Below, one piece after another: positions 36,659 to 44,597 of a stretch of 64,000 bases of DNA; the stretch's first letter is position 1; every line of letters starts with the position of its first letter. The translations under genes were made by a program, and so were the position numbers. Source of the DNA: Prosthecobacter sp. (GTDB taxonomy: Bacteria; Verrucomicrobiota; Verrucomicrobiia; Verrucomicrobiales; Verrucomicrobiaceae). The stretch spans positions 1-64,000 of the forward strand of contig JAIPJY010000001.1 in NCBI GenBank assembly GCA_021733925.1, read 5' to 3'. Under the pieces are notes generated by a model. That model did no database searches. It saw only the letters and a program-made list of their open reading frames with translations, and was not told the DNA's origin.

Positions 36659-36943
36659 GACGGCGTGGCGTTGCGCGGCGGCTGGCCTATCGCAACTACG
36701 TTGAGCAGAGTGCCGCCCTTGGATTTGTCATTGGCATTGAGGGGTTCACCCGCATTGATCAGGCATCAACCTGCCGCTGGTTCAGCCAATACAACGGCGA
36801 GAGCTACAACACCGGCCTCGTCAGCGTCGCGGACCATGCTGGCCGAAATATTGAAGACGAACCACACCATCTACGACCTCCTTCTTGGCAAGCGCCCGCC
36901 GTTCGTCTGGGATGACCCGCGTTTCCGAGTGGAAGCCAAGTAA
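36659..36943 (+). pseudogene. Decayed 3' end of an agarase-like glycoside hydrolase
   Basis: No intact gene fits here. Frame 1 (36661 onward) reads RNYVEQSAALGFVIGIEGF, then TRIDQ, RWFSQYNGESYNTGLVSVADH. Homologous agarase/beta-galactosidase-like enzymes read there approximately as ...GVHWFQ..DQP.TGR...GENYN.GLV.V.DRPY. The continuation shifts to frame 2 at about 36836: MLAEILKTNHTIYDLLLG, then KRPPFVWDDPRF, ending at TAA 36941-36943. The shift and about five missing residues (the DRPY region) mark a small deletion. A stop precedes the fragment and nothing upstream matches. Several usually conserved aromatics are replaced. It is an inactivated remnant beside the surface protein. Confidence 0.6.
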
Positions 36944-37048
36944 GGTGGCCTAGATCAAGGATGGTCATTCAGCTGCCAAGGATGCGCATCTGGCCCCGCT
37001 TGTCAGTTGTGCTGGTGATCTGCAAGTCTCCTTGCTAAGATGTGGTTT

Positions 37049-38653
37049 ATGCCATCCAAATCCAAAATCGTTCAGCTCGTGGCCAGCGGTGACCTGCGCC
37101 TTTCTGCCAACCAAACCTGCTGGGCGGCCCAGGCGGCCATGGAGGAGGCGCTGGGTGACGCATTGAAAGCGGAGGGCTGGGAGGTCAAGCGTGCGCATGC
37201 TTTGGACACATCGAAAAAGCACGGTTTCATCGATTCACAGCGGATGGGCATCGAAGTGTTTCGCGGCATCGACCCCGAGCTGCCGCTGATCGTCGCGGAG
37301 GCGGTGTGGCAGTACTCGCATCATGTCCTGGCCGGTTTGACCACGCATCGTGGCCCGATTTTGACCGTGGCAAACTGGAGCGGCCAGTGGCCGGGGCTGG
37401 TGGGCATGCTCAATCTGAACGGCTCCCTCACGAAGGCGGGCGTGAAATACTCGACGCTGTGGAGCGAGGACTTCACCGACACATTTTTCAAGACCAAGCT
37501 GAAGCAGTGGCTCAAGTCCGGCAGCATCACCCACGATCTCAGCCACGTGCAGAAACTGGAGAAGGTGAAGGTGCCAGCCAAGATAACCGCTCTTGGCAAG
37601 GATCTCGCCACCACCCTGCGCACGGACAAAGCTATCATGGGCATCTTCGATGAAGGCTGCATGGGCATGTTCAATGCGATCATCCCTGACCACGCGCTGC
37701 ATGCCTGTGGCGTGTTCAAGGAGCGGCTCAGCCAGTCCGCGCTTTATCATGAAGCGATGCAGGTGACCGATTCGGACGCGCTGGCCATCCACACCTGGAT
37801 GGTGAAACACGGCATGACCTTCCAGCTCGGCGACGACCACGCCACGCAGCTCACTCGCGATCAGGTGCGGCTGCAGTGCAAGATGTACGCCGCGGCTGTG
37901 CGCATCGCAGATGATTTCGGCTGCGACGCCATCGGCATCCAGTATCAGCAGGGTTTGAAGGATCTGCTGCCGGCGAGTGATCTCGTCGAAGGCATGCTCA
38001 ACAATTCGGACCGCCCACCGGTCAAGTCGCGTGACCGCAAACGCACCCTGCTGGAAGGACAGCCACTGCTGCATTTCAACGAGGTCGATGAATGCGCAGG
38101 CCTGGACGGCATGCTCACCCAGCGAGTGCATCGCGCTCTGCAGCAGCCCATTGAAACGACCCTGCACGACGTGCGCTGGGGCGAAAAATTCGGCAAGGAC
38201 TACGTCTGGGTCTTCCTCATCAGCGGTGCAGCTCCTCCCGCCCATTTCGCCGAAGGCTGGAAAAGTGCCGAAGGCTTCCGTCAGCCCCCGATGTACTTCC
38301 CAAGCGGCGGCTCCACGCTGCGCGGCATTTCCAAGCCGGGCGAGATCGTCTGGTCTCGCATCTACGTGCAGGATGAAGCGCTGCACATGGACATCGGCCG
38401 CGGCTGTGTCGTCGATCTCCCGCGTGAGGAAACCGAGCGCCGCTGGCAGCTCACCACGCCACAATGGCCGATCATGAGCGCCGTGACCTATGGCGTGAGC
38501 CGTGACCAGCTCATGGCCAAGCATCAGGCCAATCATGTCCAGGTCGCCTATGCCAATGACGCCAAGGCGGCGGACGAATGCATGTTTGCCAAGGCGGCGA
38601 TGGCCCGCGCCCTGGGCATGCAGGTGAATGTGTGCGGCACCCTGTCGCGCTGA
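37049..38653 (+). CDS. L-fucose/L-arabinose isomerase-like protein
   Basis: 534 residues from ATG 37049; an ATG three codons earlier is equally possible. The segments [20 protein letters not shown] and [19 protein letters not shown] are those of the fucose/arabinose isomerase fold, with the Glu and Asp of the metal site probably within the second. [21 protein letters not shown] matches the family middle. There is no signal peptide, so it acts in the cytosol, probably interconverting an aldose and a ketose. Sugar identity is unknown. It is immediately upstream of a secreted FG-GAP protein. Confidence 0.68.
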   Translation: MPSKSKIVQLVASGDLRLSANQTCWAAQAAMEEALGDALKAEGWEVKRAHALDTSKKHGFIDSQRMGIEVFRGIDPELPLIVAEAVWQYSHHVLAGLTTHRGPILTVANWSGQWPGLVGMLNLNGSLTKAGVKYSTLWSEDFTDTFFKTKLKQWLKSGSITHDLSHVQKLEKVKVPAKITALGKDLATTLRTDKAIMGIFDEGCMGMFNAIIPDHALHACGVFKERLSQSALYHEAMQVTDSDALAIHTWMVKHGMTFQLGDDHATQLTRDQVRLQCKMYAAAVRIADDFGCDAIGIQYQQGLKDLLPASDLVEGMLNNSDRPPVKSRDRKRTLLEGQPLLHFNEVDECAGLDGMLTQRVHRALQQPIETTLHDVRWGEKFGKDYVWVFLISGAAPPAHFAEGWKSAEGFRQPPMYFPSGGSTLRGISKPGEIVWSRIYVQDEALHMDIGRGCVVDLPREETERRWQLTTPQWPIMSAVTYGVSRDQLMAKHQANHVQVAYANDAKAADECMFAKAAMARALGMQVNVCGTLSR

Positions 38654-38669
38654 TTGTTTTTTTCCAACC

Positions 38670-40664
38670 ATGAAGCTCCTCCAACCACTCCTGCTCGCCT
38701 GCCTCTGCAGCCAGGCCTTTGCCGCTGACGGCCTCACGCCGCTCAAGTACAACAACCCCGGCCTCGTGGTCGATCTTGGAGTCGGTCTATGGGCTTGGCC
38801 GCTGCCGATGGACTTCGATGGAGATGGCGACCTCGACCTCGTCGTGAACTGTCCCGACAAGCCCTACAACGGTGTTTATTTCTTCGAGAACACCAGCGGC
38901 GACACAGCGAAAAACAAGATGCCCGTGTTCAAGGCGGCCAAACGCATCAGCGCTGGGAAGTCGAATGTGCAGGTCAGCTACGTGGACGGCCAGCCACGCG
39001 TGCTCTCGCCCGGCAGGGAGTATCCCGATTTTCTCAAAACCGGTCTGGAGCATGAGCAGAAGCTGCCGGTGAACGCGAAAGTTCATCCCAACAAAATCCG
39101 TGCCGACATGTGGCGCATGGTTGATTTCGATGGCGACGGCAACAACGACCTCATCGTCGGTGTCGGCGACTGGACCGAGTACGGCTGGGACAATGCCTAC
39201 ACCGAAAACGGCCGTTGGATGAACGGCCCCCTGCGCGGCTACGTGTATCTGCTGCGCAACACCGGCACGAACGACAAACCGGCTTACGACAAGCCCAAGA
39301 AAGTCATGGCCACCGACCGCCCGGTCGAAACCTATGGCTGGCCTTCACCGAACTTCGCGGACTTCGATGGCGATGGCGATCTCGACCTGCTCTGCGGCGA
39401 GTTCCTCGACGGCTTCACCTATTTCCAAAACACCGGCACGCGCACCAAGCCGAAGTACGAACTCAGCGTGCGCTTGAAGGCCGACACCGGTCGTTACCTC
39501 ACGATGGATCTCGAAATGATCACTCCCACCGCGATCGACTGGGACAAGGACGGCGATCTCGATCTCATCTGCGGCGACGAAGATGGCCGCGTGGCCTTCA
39601 TCGAAAACACCGGTAAGTTCGACAACAAAGCGCCCGTCTTTGCCGAGCCTCGCTACTTCCAGCAGGAGGCGGATCAGGTGAAGTTCGGCGCGCTTGCCAC
39701 GCCCGTTGGCTTCGACTGGGATGGCGATGGCGACACGGACATCATCGGCGGCAACACCGCAGGCTACGTCGCCTTCATCGAAAATCTCAGCGGCAAAGCC
39801 GTGGAGCAGCCGAAGTGGGCGGCACCGGTGCGCCTCGAAGCCGCAGGCAAAGTCATCCGCCCGATGGCCGGTCCGAATGGCTCCATCCAGGGTCCCTGCG
39901 AGGCCAAATGGGGCTACACCACGCAGACCGTGGCCGATTGGGATGGCGATGGCCTGCCGGACCTCCTGCTGAACTCCATCCTCGGCAAAGTCGTGTGGTA
40001 CAAAAACATCGGCACACGCCAAAAGCCGCAGCTTGCCGCTGCACAGCCCGTCGAGGTCGAATGGAACGGCCCGCAGCCCACCCTCGCCTACGGCTGGCTT
40101 CGCCCTGTAGGAAAAGCCCTGCTCACCCAGTGGCGCACCACGCCTGTCGCCGTCGATTGGAACAAGGACGGTCTCACTGATCTCGTCATGCTCGATCAGG
40201 ATGGCTACCTCGCCTTCTTTGAGCGCGCGAAAAAAGACGGCAAACTCATCCTCAAGCACCCGCAGCGCGTGCTGTGCGCCGCACAGGAGTCACAAGCTCC
40301 TGGTCCGGTCGACAAGTCTCTCAAAGTGAAAACCCCCGTCGCCATGAAACCCGGCGAACCACTGCGCCTCAATGCTGGCATCGCCGGCAAAAGCGGTCGT
40401 CGCAAAATCTGCATCATGGACTGGGACCAGGACGGCAAGCTCGACATCCTGCTCAACTCCGCCAACGCCAACTTCATCCGCCAGACCTCCAGCGCCGATG
40501 GCAAATGGTTCTTCGCCGACATGGGCCTCCTCTCCGGCGCCAACATCGAAGGCCACGATGTGAGTCCCACCACCGTGGATTTCAACGCCGATGGTCTGCC
40601 AGACTTCGTCGGCGGCGCGGAGGATGGGCATTTGTATTACCTGCGAAATCCGCAGGCAAAATAG
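38670..40664 (+). CDS. Secreted FG-GAP/VCBS repeat protein
   Basis: 664 residues from ATG 38670, which opens a signal peptide (MKLLQPLLLACLCSQAFA). At least nine calcium-loop repeats are visible, among them DFDGDGDLDLVV, DFDGDGNNDLIVGV, DFDGDGDLDLLCGE, DWDKDGDLDLICGD, DWDGDGDTDIIGGN, DWDGDGLPDLLLN, DWNKDGLTDLVML, DWDQDGKLDILLN and DFNADGLPDFVGG. They predict a seven-bladed-type beta-propeller binding calcium, usually found in extracellular adhesion or ligand-binding proteins. No catalytic domain is seen. It follows the isomerase-like gene by 16 bases, probably as one transcript. Confidence 0.86.
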   Translation: MKLLQPLLLACLCSQAFAADGLTPLKYNNPGLVVDLGVGLWAWPLPMDFDGDGDLDLVVNCPDKPYNGVYFFENTSGDTAKNKMPVFKAAKRISAGKSNVQVSYVDGQPRVLSPGREYPDFLKTGLEHEQKLPVNAKVHPNKIRADMWRMVDFDGDGNNDLIVGVGDWTEYGWDNAYTENGRWMNGPLRGYVYLLRNTGTNDKPAYDKPKKVMATDRPVETYGWPSPNFADFDGDGDLDLLCGEFLDGFTYFQNTGTRTKPKYELSVRLKADTGRYLTMDLEMITPTAIDWDKDGDLDLICGDEDGRVAFIENTGKFDNKAPVFAEPRYFQQEADQVKFGALATPVGFDWDGDGDTDIIGGNTAGYVAFIENLSGKAVEQPKWAAPVRLEAAGKVIRPMAGPNGSIQGPCEAKWGYTTQTVADWDGDGLPDLLLNSILGKVVWYKNIGTRQKPQLAAAQPVEVEWNGPQPTLAYGWLRPVGKALLTQWRTTPVAVDWNKDGLTDLVMLDQDGYLAFFERAKKDGKLILKHPQRVLCAAQESQAPGPVDKSLKVKTPVAMKPGEPLRLNAGIAGKSGRRKICIMDWDQDGKLDILLNSANANFIRQTSSADGKWFFADMGLLSGANIEGHDVSPTTVDFNADGLPDFVGGAEDGHLYYLRNPQAK

Positions 40665-40717
40665 TCCCGAAGCTACTTTCCTCATGCGTTATGCGGCGCG
40701 CTGAGTAGTGACGAGGC

Positions 40718-41470
40718 ATGTCCCTCCTCGAGCTCCTCACCCTCAGCGCCGCAGGCTGCACCGCCGGCGCGATCAATGCGATCGCAGGCGGAGGCACCCT
40801 GCTGACGTTTCCAGTGCTGCTGATGCTCGGCACGCCACCGGTGCTAGCGAATGCGACGAGCACCGTGGGGCTGGTGATCGGCACAGCGGGCAGCATTCTT
40901 GGTTTTCGCGGACGTTTGAAGGCCATCCGCACGAAGCTGCTGCAGTTCATCCCGATCTGTCTCATCGGCGCGGCCATCGGGAGCTGGCTGCTGACGCAAA
41001 CCAGCGACGATCAGTTTTCCAAGCTCATTCCCTTCCTCGTTCTCTTCGCCACCGTGCTGTTCTTTCTTCAGGGTTTCCTGCGCAAGTCCGCCACGGAGTC
41101 AAAATCAAAGGCGCTGTGGTTCTCCATCGCCCTGCAACTGCCCGTGGCGATTTACGGCGCTTTCTTCGGTGCAGGCATCGGCATCCTGATGCTCGCCTCG
41201 TTCGGCTTCATGGGCATGACGGACATCCACGAGATGAACGCGCTCAAGAACGTGCTCGGCTCGCTCATCAACGTCATTGCCGCCGTGTGGTTTATCGCCG
41301 TCGGCATGGTGAACTGGCCGCAGGCACTGGCGCTGACGGCAGGTGCTTTGATCGGCTATTACCTCGGCGCGCATTTCTCCCAGCGCATCTCACCCCAAAG
41401 GGTGAGGCATATGATCACCGCCATCGGTCTGGTCATATCCGCGCTCATGTTCTGGAAGCAGTTTGGATGA
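40718..41470 (+). CDS. TSUP-family (TauE/SafE) permease
   Basis: 250 residues with about eight membrane helices. AGGGTLLTFPVLLMLGTPPVLANATSTVGLV is the first conserved half-motif and GAFFGAGIGILMLASFGFMG the second, as expected for sulfite/organosulfonate exporters of the TauE/SafE family. The transported anion is unknown. A small lipoprotein gene starts 32 bases later on the same strand. Confidence 0.9.
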   Translation: MSLLELLTLSAAGCTAGAINAIAGGGTLLTFPVLLMLGTPPVLANATSTVGLVIGTAGSILGFRGRLKAIRTKLLQFIPICLIGAAIGSWLLTQTSDDQFSKLIPFLVLFATVLFFLQGFLRKSATESKSKALWFSIALQLPVAIYGAFFGAGIGILMLASFGFMGMTDIHEMNALKNVLGSLINVIAAVWFIAVGMVNWPQALALTAGALIGYYLGAHFSQRISPQRVRHMITAIGLVISALMFWKQFG

Positions 41471-41502
41471 CAGACTGGCCCGGGTGCAGTAGGGTTGAAT
41501 TC

Positions 41503-41742
41503 ATGAAAACCAGTATCCTGCTAACTTGCTCTCTGTGTCTCATGACATCTGGATGCTCTCTCATCACCGTGCCGGTCAAGACGGCGGGCAGCATTGTGAC
41601 CACCACGGTATCGACGACCGGCAAGGTGGTCACGGCTCCGTTCAATGCGGTCGGCAGGAGCAGAGAAGACAAGGAAGTCGTGCAAGATTCCCGGACCTTG
41701 GATCAGAAACCTTCACGCCGCACGTCGCCGGTGTACGAATAG
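41503..41742 (+). CDS. Small lipoprotein
   Basis: 79 residues. MKTSILLTCSLCLMTSGCSL is a lipoprotein signal with a lipobox ending at Cys18. The mature part is TVPVKTAGSIVTTTVSTTGKVV, then a charged tail. Such small lipoproteins with a valine/threonine segment recur in Proteobacteria and Verrucomicrobia, and the role is unknown. Start is at ATG 41503; longer starts run through the permease gene in another frame. It converges on the next gene with an 8-base gap. Confidence 0.7.
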   Translation: MKTSILLTCSLCLMTSGCSLITVPVKTAGSIVTTTVSTTGKVVTAPFNAVGRSREDKEVVQDSRTLDQKPSRRTSPVYE

Positions 41743-41750
41743 CAGGTGGC

Positions 41751-42206
41751 TCAGGCCTGGGCCAGCTTGTTCAGGTCATCCACCAGCATGGTTTTCTCCT
41801 CTGCGTCCTCGACTTGTTCAGCCAAAATCTGCGCGGATTCGAGATGGCAACGAAAGGCTTTGCCATCACCGGCAAGTTTCGCCGCACGCGCCAGCGCCTC
41901 ATGCGCGTAGCCGAGGAAGAACGGGGGTTCCCTGCCGCTCACTGCCAGACAAAGATCACCATAATGGCGCGCGTTCTCAGCCTGGCCCAGAACGGCATGC
42001 ACACGTGAGATCTGCCAGTAGCCGATGGAGAGATGGCGGTCCGTGCAATCTTCCCTCATGCGCCAATGCGCGAGCGAGGCATGTGCCAGTGAGATCATCC
42101 GCTCGTCGTCTTCCTGGTTGCGCCCCTGCTTCTCCAAAAGTTCCCAGGTCTTGCCGAAGAAATCGGCAGAGAAATATTGATGTGCAGCCGTTTCGTTCGT
42201 GAACAT
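41751..42206 (-). CDS. Uncharacterised TPR-like helical protein
   Basis: 151 residues from MFTNETAAHQYF; an earlier ATG at 42248 would overlap the upstream gene's end by 16 bases. It is cytosolic and all helical, with repeated patterns (WQISRVHAVLGQAENARHYGDLC and GYAHEALARAAKLAGDGKAF) like two or three tetratricopeptide units. I do not recognise a named family. It follows the oxidoreductase closely on the same strand, so the two are probably cotranscribed. Confidence 0.6.
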   Translation of the reverse strand: MFTNETAAHQYFSADFFGKTWELLEKQGRNQEDDERMISLAHASLAHWRMREDCTDRHLSIGYWQISRVHAVLGQAENARHYGDLCLAVSGREPPFFLGYAHEALARAAKLAGDGKAFRCHLESAQILAEQVEDAEEKTMLVDDLNKLAQA

Positions 42207-42232
42207 AAAAAGCTTCGGTGTTTGGAGCGGGC

Positions 42233-43597
42233 TCACGCCAGTTGCCATGGTCCGCGCATCGGACGCGTCAGCATCGCGGCGGCTTCGGCATCTTCGAGGA
42301 TTTGTTCCTTCGCCGGATCCCAGCGCAGCTTGGAGCGGTTCAGCCGCAAAGCGATGTTGGCCAGATGCGCGATGGTGATGCTGCGGTGTGCATACTCAAT
42401 GGGTGCGGCGGGTTTCACGCCGTCTTGGATGGCGTCGATGAAATTGCGGAAGTGGTCCTTGCTCTCGTAGAGGCGGACATCGCTTTCAGCGAGCGGCTTG
42501 CGTAGCGTGTCGGGCTTGATCACCAGTTTGCCCCGGGTGCAGAGCACGCTGCCGCTTTCGCCTTCAAAGGAAATGCCGGACCCGAAGTCCTGCTTGTCAG
42601 CCACGCGCACCGTGGTGCCATCTTCGTAGCTGTAAGCGAAGGAGAATGTCGGTGGCGTGGTGTAAAGCCCCCCGGGCGCAGGCCAAGTGGCCTTGAGATC
42701 GAAAAACTCCGTCGGCCCGCTCTCATCCTGCCCCAGCGCCCACTGCACGATGTCGAGGTGATGCGCGCCAAAGTCGGTGATGTTGCCGCCGGAATAGTCG
42801 TAGATCCAGCGCCAGTTGGAGTGCAGTCGGGCCGGGCAAAACGGTGCTTCAGGTGCCGGGCCAAGCCAGAAATCGTAGTTCAATCCTTCCGGCACTGCCG
42901 TGGGCGCGATCTGTGAAGCGCTGCCGTTGTTGTCGCGGTTGTCGCTCGCCAGACCCACACGGATTTGTTTGAGTTTGCCGATCCTGCCATTGCGCACGTA
43001 TTCGCAGGCCATGCGGAAGTGGATGTCACTACGCTGCTGGCTGCCTGTCTGCCACACGACCTTGCTGTCTCTCACCACGTCGCTCATGAAACGGCCCTGT
43101 GCCACAGTCAGGCTCAGCGGCTTTTCGCAGTAGATGCTTTTTCCGGCCCGTGCCGCCGCCACGGCCATCAGCGCATGCCAGTGGTCCGGCGTGGCGATCT
43201 GCACGGCATCGACATCCTTGCGCGCGAGCACTTCCCGAAAATCCTCATGCGTGGCGCAGCCCTTCGTGCCGTAGGTTGTGTCCACCAGTCGCCGCGCCGG
43301 TTCCCGGCCCAGCGTTCCCGCCTTTTTAATGATGCCCTTGTTGTAGCGATCAGATTCGCGCTCCACATCGCAGACCGCGATGACCTGCACGCGTTCGTCC
43401 TGCAGAAAATTCTTCACCACATCTGTACCGCGACCGCCACAGCCGATCAGCGCGAGCGTGGTACGGTTGGACGGTGCCACCGTTCCATTTTTCCCCAAGG
43501 CGGAAGCAGGGATCAGCGTGGGAAATCCCAGTGCCGTCGTGGCGGCGGAGCATTGCTGGAGGAACCTGCGTCGGGAGGAGGTGGCTGTTGCATTCAT
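42233..43597 (-). CDS. Tat-exported Gfo/Idh/MocA-family oxidoreductase
   Basis: 454 residues from ATG 43597, which opens a twin-arginine signal (ATSSRRRFLQQCSAATTALG). The NAD-binding motif is LALIGCGGRGTDVVKNF, and the family's GKSIYCEKPLSLTVAQG follows, with the catalytic-region lysine in EKP. NITDFGAHHLDIVQWALG is the C-terminal substrate-domain signature. These enzymes oxidise or reduce sugars or cyclitols with tightly bound NAD(P), and Tat export is frequent in Planctomycetes and Verrucomicrobia. It is divergent from the SHD1-like gene across a 199-base AT-rich gap. Confidence 0.9.
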   Translation of the reverse strand: MNATATSSRRRFLQQCSAATTALGFPTLIPASALGKNGTVAPSNRTTLALIGCGGRGTDVVKNFLQDERVQVIAVCDVERESDRYNKGIIKKAGTLGREPARRLVDTTYGTKGCATHEDFREVLARKDVDAVQIATPDHWHALMAVAAARAGKSIYCEKPLSLTVAQGRFMSDVVRDSKVVWQTGSQQRSDIHFRMACEYVRNGRIGKLKQIRVGLASDNRDNNGSASQIAPTAVPEGLNYDFWLGPAPEAPFCPARLHSNWRWIYDYSGGNITDFGAHHLDIVQWALGQDESGPTEFFDLKATWPAPGGLYTTPPTFSFAYSYEDGTTVRVADKQDFGSGISFEGESGSVLCTRGKLVIKPDTLRKPLAESDVRLYESKDHFRNFIDAIQDGVKPAAPIEYAHRSITIAHLANIALRLNRSKLRWDPAKEQILEDAEAAAMLTRPMRGPWQLA

Positions 43598-43711
43598 GGT
43601 AATAACATCAACGCGGCCTCTAGGATGGTTCTTCAGGCAAGCCTCAAGATATGAAGAGATCCGAGGCGGGCTGTATGTACATAGTAATAAGACGATTGAG
43701 AGATAGAGTAG

Positions 43712-43738
43712 TTGCATTCATGAATGGGTAAATATACT
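43712..43738 (+). promoter_or_regulatory. Weak promoter candidate and palindrome
   Basis: TATACT at 43733-43738 resembles a -10 box for the gene at 43797, with TTGCAT at 43712-43717 as a poor -35 (15-base spacer). The perfect 12-base palindrome CATTCATGAATG (43715-43726) overlaps this spacer and could be an operator. The whole 43598-43796 gap is AT-rich for this window. Position and resemblance only. Confidence 0.3.
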
Positions 43739-43796
43739 CGAAGATAACTGATTAAAAATACTAGCCTACGCCTGCCAATCTCCAACGACTACTGCC

Positions 43797-44519
43797 ATGA
43801 AAACGCATCTTCTCGCCTGTCTCTGCCTCATTGCAGCCGTTGAGATGCTGCCTGCCCACGAATTTACCGATCTCCAAGGCCGCAAGCTCGACGCTGAGAT
43901 CCTTTCTGCTGCCAGCGGTCAGGTCATGCTCAAACGATCCTCCGATGGCCGCACCTTCAATGTGGCTGCCAGCACTTTCATCGAAGCGGACCAGAAGTTC
44001 ATCTCTGACTGGGCGGACGCCAATACGAAGTACGGTTTTGACGTGACCTATACCAAGAAAAAGCTCAACCAGACCCGCACGAAGCGGGGGGCTGTGACTT
44101 ATATTGAGGAGACGTGGATGTACAAAATCAACATCAGGAACCGCCAGCCCACCGCGATCGGTGACCTGCGTGTCGATTATTGGTGCTTCCGCCGGGAAGA
44201 TTCTGGCAAAGGCAAAGGCTCGGCCCGCATCGAAACCTCCGGCAGCAGCAAAGTGGATTCGGTCGTCGGTTCAGGGACGGTGACTGTGGACACCAAGGAA
44301 ATCATTCTGAACAAGCAGGAGCTGGACGGTGGTTTTTATTTCGTCAACGGCGACAGCGCACTCCAGTCCGACGGTATGGGCGGTTTTGCTTTGCGCGTCT
44401 TCGATAAAAATGGCCGTGAGGTTTACAATTGGGCCACCAAGGATGACCTGCTGGCAGCCGCTGTTGGCAAGACGGAGTCCAACGGATCGAAATCGCAATC
44501 CAACGCCAGTCCGAAATAG
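43797..44519 (+). CDS. Secreted SHD1-like domain protein
   Basis: 240 residues. A signal peptide (MKTHLLACLCLIAAVEMLPA) precedes a short SH3-like SHD1-type segment, HEFTDLQGRKLDAEILSAASG through LKRSSDGRTFNVAASTF (about residues 20-65). The rest is a beta-rich domain of unknown kind. SHD1-like modules of this type occur in many planctomycete and verrucomicrobial exported proteins; function is unknown. The gene ends with a strong intrinsic terminator 46 bases later. Confidence 0.72.
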   Translation: MKTHLLACLCLIAAVEMLPAHEFTDLQGRKLDAEILSAASGQVMLKRSSDGRTFNVAASTFIEADQKFISDWADANTKYGFDVTYTKKKLNQTRTKRGAVTYIEETWMYKINIRNRQPTAIGDLRVDYWCFRREDSGKGKGSARIETSGSSKVDSVVGSGTVTVDTKEIILNKQELDGGFYFVNGDSALQSDGMGGFALRVFDKNGREVYNWATKDDLLAAAVGKTESNGSKSQSNASPK

Positions 44520-44564
44520 TTCGCGGCCCATCCTTGAATTTACGCGTTTCGCACGCTGATATGC

Positions 44565-44597
44565 AGCGCCGGGTGTTTTCACCCGGCGCTTTGTTTT
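44565..44597 (+). terminator. Intrinsic terminator
   Basis: A perfect 11-bp stem (AGCGCCGGGTG / CACCCGGCGCT) with a TTTT loop at 44565-44590 is followed by the T-rich run TTGTTTTG. It is the only textbook Rho-independent terminator I found. It ends the SHD1-like gene. Its tail contains the TTG at 44596, the first in-frame start of the mfd reading frame. Confidence 0.88.

Noticed and set aside
37235-38860. 541-residue open frame on the - strand
   Set aside because: It is antisense to the isomerase-like gene and the FG-GAP signal region. The opposite strand shows clear domains and signal peptides; this frame shows none.
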